Notes under the pieces: generated by a model
Told to the model about the DNA's origin: nothing
The model's database searches: none
What the model saw: only the letters and a program-made list of their open reading frames with translations
Shown: positions 58,600 to 64,000 of the stretch, piece by piece
Layout of the letters: the number at the start of each line of letters is the position of its first letter
How positions within the stretch are numbered: the first letter of the stretch is position 1
Source of the DNA: Populus alba
Taxonomy: Eukaryota > Streptophyta > Magnoliopsida > Malpighiales > Salicaceae
Assembly: GCF_005239225.2 (NCBI RefSeq)
Contig: NC_133296.1
Coordinates: 6,696,001-6,760,000 of the forward strand
Length of the DNA: 64,000 bases
Reading direction: 5' to 3'
Made by a program: the position numbers and the translations under genes

Positions 58600-60560
58600 A
58601 TTGCTCTATGTTTTCACTGTGCACTGCATGGTGCAGTCCACGGTGAAACGCTGAGCTATATTTTTTTTTGTTTTTTTTCCTTATATTTTTTTCATTTTTT
58701 ATGCCTTTATGGGTTTTTTTGTGTTTTTTTCTTTTCATGATTTTTTTTGTTTAATTTAGTTTGTTAATATTAATTTTTTTTATTTAGTTATCAGAATTTT
58801 ATGACACGAATCCTGGGTTTGACGAATTAGCCTGAATTTTTTTTTTTTGCTTTTTTCTTTTTAATTAGTTTTTTTTCGTTTAGTTTAGTTTAGTTTGTTA
58901 ATGTTAAATTTCTTTGTATTTAATTATTAGACTTTCATGACACGTATCCCGGACTTAACGGGTTAACCCAATTAATTCTGGGTTAACCCATCATTATTTT
59001 TTCTATTTAGTTATCAAACTTTCATGACGTGAATCCCATGTTTGATGAGTTAACCTGGTTTGAAGGGTTAACCCAGTTAATTCAGTTTTTTTTTCTTTTT
59101 CTTCATTAGTTTTTTTTTTCCTGATGTTTTTTTTCTTTGTTTTTTAATTAATCTATTTAATTATCACACTTTTATGACACGACCTTATAGCCAGACCCAC
59201 ATCCAAGGCTCTTGGATTCGGTGTTGCAGCCAGACTCACTTAAACTTGAGTCATGCAAGTTTAATATTATTATTAACATTATAAATATTACTCTTGGGTG
59301 AAGCGTTGCAGCTAGACCAAAGACTCTTAGGTATATCTTTGCAGAAAGACCTAACACTCTTAGATCTTAGTTTTTTTATTATTATTCAAGAAAAAAAAAT
59401 ATTAACCTGTTACGTATGCTTTTTTTTTTTTTTAAGCCTTTTATCGTGGATTGTACAGTATAAAAAGCTGATGCCTTTAGTTTTTTTTTTTTGTTTTTTA
59501 ATTAATTTTTTTTAATTTAGTTTCTTAATGTTAAATTTTTTATGTTTAATTATTAGACTTTCATGACACAGATTCTAGGTTTGACAGGTTAACCCAATTA
59601 TTCAGATTTTTTTTTTCTTTTTCTTCATTAGTTTTTTTCATCATGTAGGCTTTTCTCTCTCTTTGCTTTTTCCTTTTTAATTAATTTTTTTTTTAATTTA
59701 GTTCATTAATATTAAATATTTTTTCTATTTAGTTATCACACTTTTATGACATGACTCCCATGTTTGACGGGTTAACCTGATTTGGCGAGTTAACCCAGTT
59801 GATTCAGATTTTTTTTCTTTTTCCTCATTAGTTTTGTTCTTTTGATTTCATCTTTTAATATTGTATGTAATCTACAGTTAAAAGGCTTATGCCTTTTTTT
59901 TTTTTTTTTATGTCTTTTACTATGGATTGCACAGTGCAGTCCACGGTGAAAAGGCTGATGCTTTTTTTAAAAAAATTAATTTTTTTATTTAGTTTGGTGA
60001 TATTAAATTTTTTTCTATTTAATTATCAGATTTTTAGAACATGGATCTCAGGGTTGACGAGTTAACCCAGTTAATTTAGATTTTTTTTTCTTTTTTCTTT
60101 ATTAGTTTTTTTTTCTTCTTATGAGTTTTTTTTTCTTTTATTTTTTCTTTTTATTTAATATATTTTTTAATTTAATTTAGTTCATCAATATTAATTTATT
60201 TTTCTATTTAGTTATCGGTTGATGCCTTTAGTTTTTTTTTTCTTTTTGTCTTTTTGCTGTTTTTATGCTTTTGACTGTAGACTGCATATTGCAGTGAACA
60301 GTGAAAAGGCTGATGCTTTTTGTTTGTTTTTTTTTTTCTTTGTAATTAATTTTTTTTGTTTAATTTAGTTTGTTAATATTCAATTTTTTTGTATTTAATT
60401 ATCAAACTTTCATGATACGGATTCCGGGTTTGACGGGTTAACATGGTTTGATGGGTCATCCCAATTAATTCTAGGTCAACCTGTCAATTTTTTTTTTCTA
60501 TTTAGTTATTAAACTTTCACGACACGAATCCAAGGTTTGACGGGTTAACCTGATTTGAAG
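58600..60560. repeat. Tandem array of GTTAACCC- and GTGCAGTCCACGGTGAAA-containing units
   Basis: Recurring landmarks: TGCAGTCCACGGTGAAA or close forms (about 58633, 59937, 60290); CTTTCATGACACG(A/G)ATCC (about 58800, 58930, 59015, 59560, 60400, 60515); GACGGGTTAACCTG...CCCAGTTAATTCA (several); and ATTACTCTTGGGT- or ATTACTCTTAGAT-type pieces (59288, 60770). Units are unequal and nested, several hundred bp each, separated by T runs. No gene. Confidence 0.55.
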
Positions 60561-61503
60561 GGTTAACCCAGTTAATTCATATATTTTTTTTCTTCATTAG
60601 TTTTTTTTTTCTTTCTGTTGGTTTTTTTTTATTAATTTATTTAATTATCACATTTTTATAGCACGATCTTGCAGCCATAATTACATCAAAGACTATTGGG
60701 TATGAAATTACAGTCAGACCCACTTAAACTTGAGTAAGACAAATTTAATGTTATTATTAATATTATAAATATTACTCTTAGATTAGACGTTGCAGTTAAA
60801 TCCAAGACTTTTAGGTATAATTTTATAAAAAAACCTAACACTTTTTAAATTTTAATTTTTTTTAATATTTTTTATGTAAAAAATATTAACCCGCATGATC
60901 ACGGAACTAGTAAAATCTATTAATGAACTCGAGAAATTTTTCTTTGTTGTTAGAATATAATCAGCTAATAACCTCTTTTTTATTCATTATTTTTAAGTGG
61001 AAGTCAAGAAAAGAAGCAAACCTCTTTGATCATGGGGCTAAATGTATGTCTGGTACGTGGTTGTAAAGTATTTTTTTATATTTTTATTTTTATATTAACA
61101 CATTAAAATTGTTAAAAAATAATAAATAAAACATCAATTTAATATTTCTTTTATTCTAAACACTTTTAAAATACAGATAAAAAACATAATACCAAAGAAG
61201 CTTAAAGCATATAATACTCATTAAAAATTGAGGAGAATAAAGTTAAACTGTCCTTATATTTTACATAAAAATATTTGTTTGAAGGTTAAATTAGAGAATA
61301 GCATATAATATAAGGATATACTGGGAGCAATTAGAATACAAGGACAGATTGGAGACTAGTCATTCAATATAAGGACAAGTTGAGCTCATTCTCTCAAAAT
61401 TAGTTTAACCTTTAGGGCTAAAGCGTAAGCAAACAAAAAACCGAGGGACGTATTGTGTAGTTAAAGTTTGAACAGAGATCCATCTCCACTTTCGAGCTCG
61501 CTA
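60561..61503. other. Upstream region of the SCAI gene
   Basis: Holds the end of the tandem array, a MITE-like repeat at about 61065-61190 and, from about 61200, less repetitive sequence that may be promoter. No TATA box stands out. Confidence 0.4.
61065..61190 (+). mobile_element. AT-rich MITE-like repeat, short
   Basis: Contains TGGTTGTAAAGTA, ATTAACACATTAAAAT and CACTTTTAAAATACAGATAA, which match the family. Confidence 0.4.
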
Positions 61504-61617
61504 ATGCTGAAGGGAACGGCCCTCTTAACTCCCCTCCTCCTTTCTCCGCCGGAAGTTTCCTGTAACAGGTCAATCCTCTCCACCACCACTTTTTTGTTAT
61601 ACGATCAGATCATCTGA
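61504..61617 (+). promoter_or_regulatory. Upstream open reading frame in the SCAI leader
   Basis: A 37-codon frame from ATG 61504 to TGA 61615-61617 lies wholly before the SCAI ATG at 61666. A second minimal frame (ATG ATT ATG TGA) follows at about 61627. If both are in the transcript they would be expected to lower main-frame translation. The transcript start is unknown. Confidence 0.4.
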
Positions 61618-61665
61618 AAATCGATTATGATTATGTGAGTCAATTAGAAACCCTAGAAAAAACAA

Positions 61666-63913
61666 ATGACGGAACAACAACAAATTATGAACAACAATAC
61701 CAACAGTAATATTCCGGTGAGCGAAGTGTATTGGTCTCTCGTCGATAAAGCCGATAAAAAGTTCTCCAAAATAAGAGACCTGCCTTACTATGAACGCAAC
61801 AGGTTCTTCCTCGCTTCTTTTTCTTCTTTAACTTTTTGTATCTTTTAATTAATTAATTATGGTTTTATTTTGGGTTGTGGTGCTGGTGGTGCTGTTAGGT
61901 ATGATACGTATTTTTACAAGGTATTCAAGGTATACACGCAATTGTGGAAATTTCAACAGGAAAATCGGCAGAAACTGGTAGAAGCGGGGTTAAAACGATG
62001 GGAGATAGGGGAGATTGCATCGCGGATTGCTCAGCTTTATTACGGGCAGTATATGAGGACGAGTGATTCCAGCTATCTGTCTGAATCCTATGTTTTTTAT
62101 GAAGCAATTTTGAGTAGGGAGTATTTCAAAGATGGATTGTTTCAGGATCTTAATCTGGCCAATAAACAACTCAGGTTTTTTGCTCGTTTTCTGATGGTTT
62201 CTTTGGTTTGGAACCGCCGCGAAATGGTTCACCAGTTGGTTAATCTACTCAAAATCTTGGTTGATGAATGTAGGAAGGCATTCCAGGTCATTCTTTTTTT
62301 CTTGTCTGTTGTCTTGGTTTCAATGAATTATGAATGCTCTTTGCTTCACCTTTTTTTTTTTTGTTTCATTGAGTTTATGTACATTTGAGAATTGGAGCTT
62401 GATAGGGAGATTTTGTGTGTTTTATAGCTTATGTTGTTTATTTTCTACGTTCTGATTTTGATCAGATGTCTTGATACTTAAGTTTTGAAATATCATGTCT
62501 TGATCTTGATGTTTATGAATTTGTCATGGAGATGAAAATCATTAATCAACATGTTTCAAATTAGCTAAGGCTCAATAGTGAAGTGATGTCAGTGTTGTGC
62601 TATCTTAAACAGATGATATGCTTTAAGCGTGTAACTAGCACTGCTTCTCATCTTGTACATTGTCATGAAATAGTTGTGTTTTTTCCTTTTAAGATTAAGA
62701 TAATGATATACTGTCAGTTGTGTAAATTGTTAACTCATGTGACTTTTTATGCAAATATTCATCCTACATGATGGACGCTTGCTGTAATTAGTGTACAAAA
62801 CATTACCAAGTCATGAATGACAACAAAATATCACTATCCTGCTTTTGCTTTGACATGGATTGAGTGGTGAATGATGACCTTCTTTTGATCTTGTTTCCAG
62901 GAAACTGATTTTAAAGAATGGAAGCTGGTGGTTCAGGAAATAAGCAGATTTTTGAAAGCTGACACCGCTTTTATGAATATCAGGCCTTTAAGATATAGTC
63001 TTGTACTGGATCTTCATCCAGATTCACTACCACGTGTTGCAACTAGAAGAAGCTTAAAATTACGAGATGCAATATTGAGCAGCTACCATCATAATGAGGT
63101 TAGGTATTAAGTTTCTTTCTCCCTTTCTGTCCATATCGACAGAAGGATCTTGTGTGTATGATTTGAACTGAGATGTTTTGTTGATTTGTATTATCCAAAT
63201 GGTGTTATATGGCATGCATAAACTGTTACTGTTTTGCTTCTTTATCAGGTCAAGTTTTCAGAGCTGACAGTAGACACATTCAGGATGCTTCAGTGCCTGG
63301 AGTGGGAACCAAGTGGTTCATTTTATCAGTCCAGCAGCGCTAAAATTGGTCAGAATGGGGGTTCAGGGTCCAGTCGCATTAACCATGCCCAGGATATAGC
63401 TGATCCTACGTTGCCACTAAACCCAAGGAAAGCTGTCCTGTATCGACCCTCCGTAACTCATTTTTTAGCAGTGAGTATGGTGTAATGTATCAGCTCCTAC
63501 CATCATTGCTTGAGCTCCAATAATCTGTCCTTTCTCTGTTGACTTGTGTTGTCATGCAATATCCAAGTCAAGACATGTGTCATTCAAATGAAGATTGTTT
63601 CATGTTGTTATCCTAGTCAAATAACTGACTGAAATGTCTGCTTTTGGATGGTCCATTGTTAAATTTATGAGTTCAGGATTAAAGCGATTGGTTGAAATGT
63701 AAAAACTGTGATGTGCAACACTAGGGGAATTAAGGGTCTCATGCCTCGAAACTTTCATGAAGCAGATAATTGATGTCATTAATTGCCAAATTGTGGGACT
63801 GTCGTGTTGAAAACTTTCATGATGGACTTGTGCTTTCTCTGGGTAGGTTCTGGGCACAATTTGTGAGGAGCTAGCCCCTGATGGAGTTATCTTGATATAT
63901 TTGTCTGCTTCAG
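61666..63913 (+). CDS. SCAI homologue (suppressor of cancer cell invasion family), N-terminal part, continues off window
   Basis: Five exons: 61666-61802, 61899-62286, 62901-63098, 63249-63470 and 63847-63913, all with AG/GT borders and a continuous frame of about 337 codons; the last exon ends within a codon at a donor (TCAG|GT). The protein starts with a Gln/Asn-rich stretch, then VYWSLVDKADKKFSKIRDLPYYERNRY and a helical region with FKVYTQLWKFQQENRQ, IGEIASRIAQLYYGQYM and LSESYVFYEAI, followed by RYSLVLDLHPDSLPR. These are typical of plant SCAI proteins. In animals SCAI is a nuclear cofactor linked to MRTF/SRF control and to DNA break repair; its plant role is poorly known. No domain defect is visible. 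Confidence 0.88.
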
Positions 63914-64000
63914 GTTGTGTACTTTTGCTTTATCTCAGACCTTTGCCATGTACTTTTGCTTTATCTCAGAGCTCAAAGCCCGCCCTTTTCCTCTATTTAA
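63914..64000. repeat. Short direct repeat in SCAI intron
   Basis: GTACTTTTGCTTTATCTCAG occurs twice about 30 bp apart near 63920-63970, in the intron after the last visible exon. Confidence 0.6.

Overview
The window looks like nuclear DNA from a woody eudicot, most likely Populus. That is an inference from the gene families, the very AT-rich introns and spacers, and the kinds of retroelements present; I could run no search. Host genes are sparse. They are an unnamed two-exon gene (9675-11454, minus), a three-exon flavonoid 3'-hydroxylase (54546-56678, plus) and the 5' part of a SCAI homologue (61666-63913, plus, running off the right edge). Between them lie 5'-truncated gene copies: the C-terminal half of RNA polymerase subunit RPB8 (7930-8917, minus), the C-terminal half of augmin subunit 7 (16252-19336, plus) and a possible DC1-type zinc-finger relic (19802-20365, minus).

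Most of the rest is transposon DNA. The outstanding item is a Ty3/gypsy element of the Athila/Tat type. A complete copy lies on the minus strand at 37226-48006: two 1733-bp LTRs, 5-bp target duplication ATATC, a primer site of tRNA-Asp type, and a gag-pol region broken by three stops and two single-base insertions. Downstream of pol it carries two extra genes. One encodes a small basic cysteine-rich protein resembling the nucleic-acid-binding proteins of carlaviruses. The other is an intronless LOG-type cytokinin riboside 5'-monophosphate phosphoribohydrolase with its own TATA box. At 1-7206 (plus strand) the same family appears as a tandem derivative, LOG-LTR-[cysteine-rich protein-LOG]-LTR, in which primer site, gag and pol are gone and only the two cargo genes remain between LTRs. 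Each LOG copy that can be read fully is killed by a different nonsense mutation, which implies an intact ancestor.

A second striking feature is a set of tandem repeats whose units keep hairpins while the stem sequences change on both sides. One set lies inside a TG...CA element with a CTTAA target duplication (26517-29059). Another lies in the 3' region of the LOG-carrying element (1235-1480 and 5425-5670).

Other repeats, left to right: an AT-rich MITE-like family throughout; LINE 3' ends (23340-23620, 30600-31620); a repeat at 24570-25430 and 33575-34915, the latter split by a nested insertion; a 36-bp minisatellite (25960-26400); one complete 290-bp TRIM (32218-32507) and a tandem TRIM array (48264-48969); a copia gag relic (48975-50330); and several tandem arrays around the F3'H gene (50820-53860 and 58600-60560). 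The three host genes have no evident functional link. The F3'H promoter carries a G-box and an AC-I element, as expected for MYB-bHLH control of flavonoid genes.
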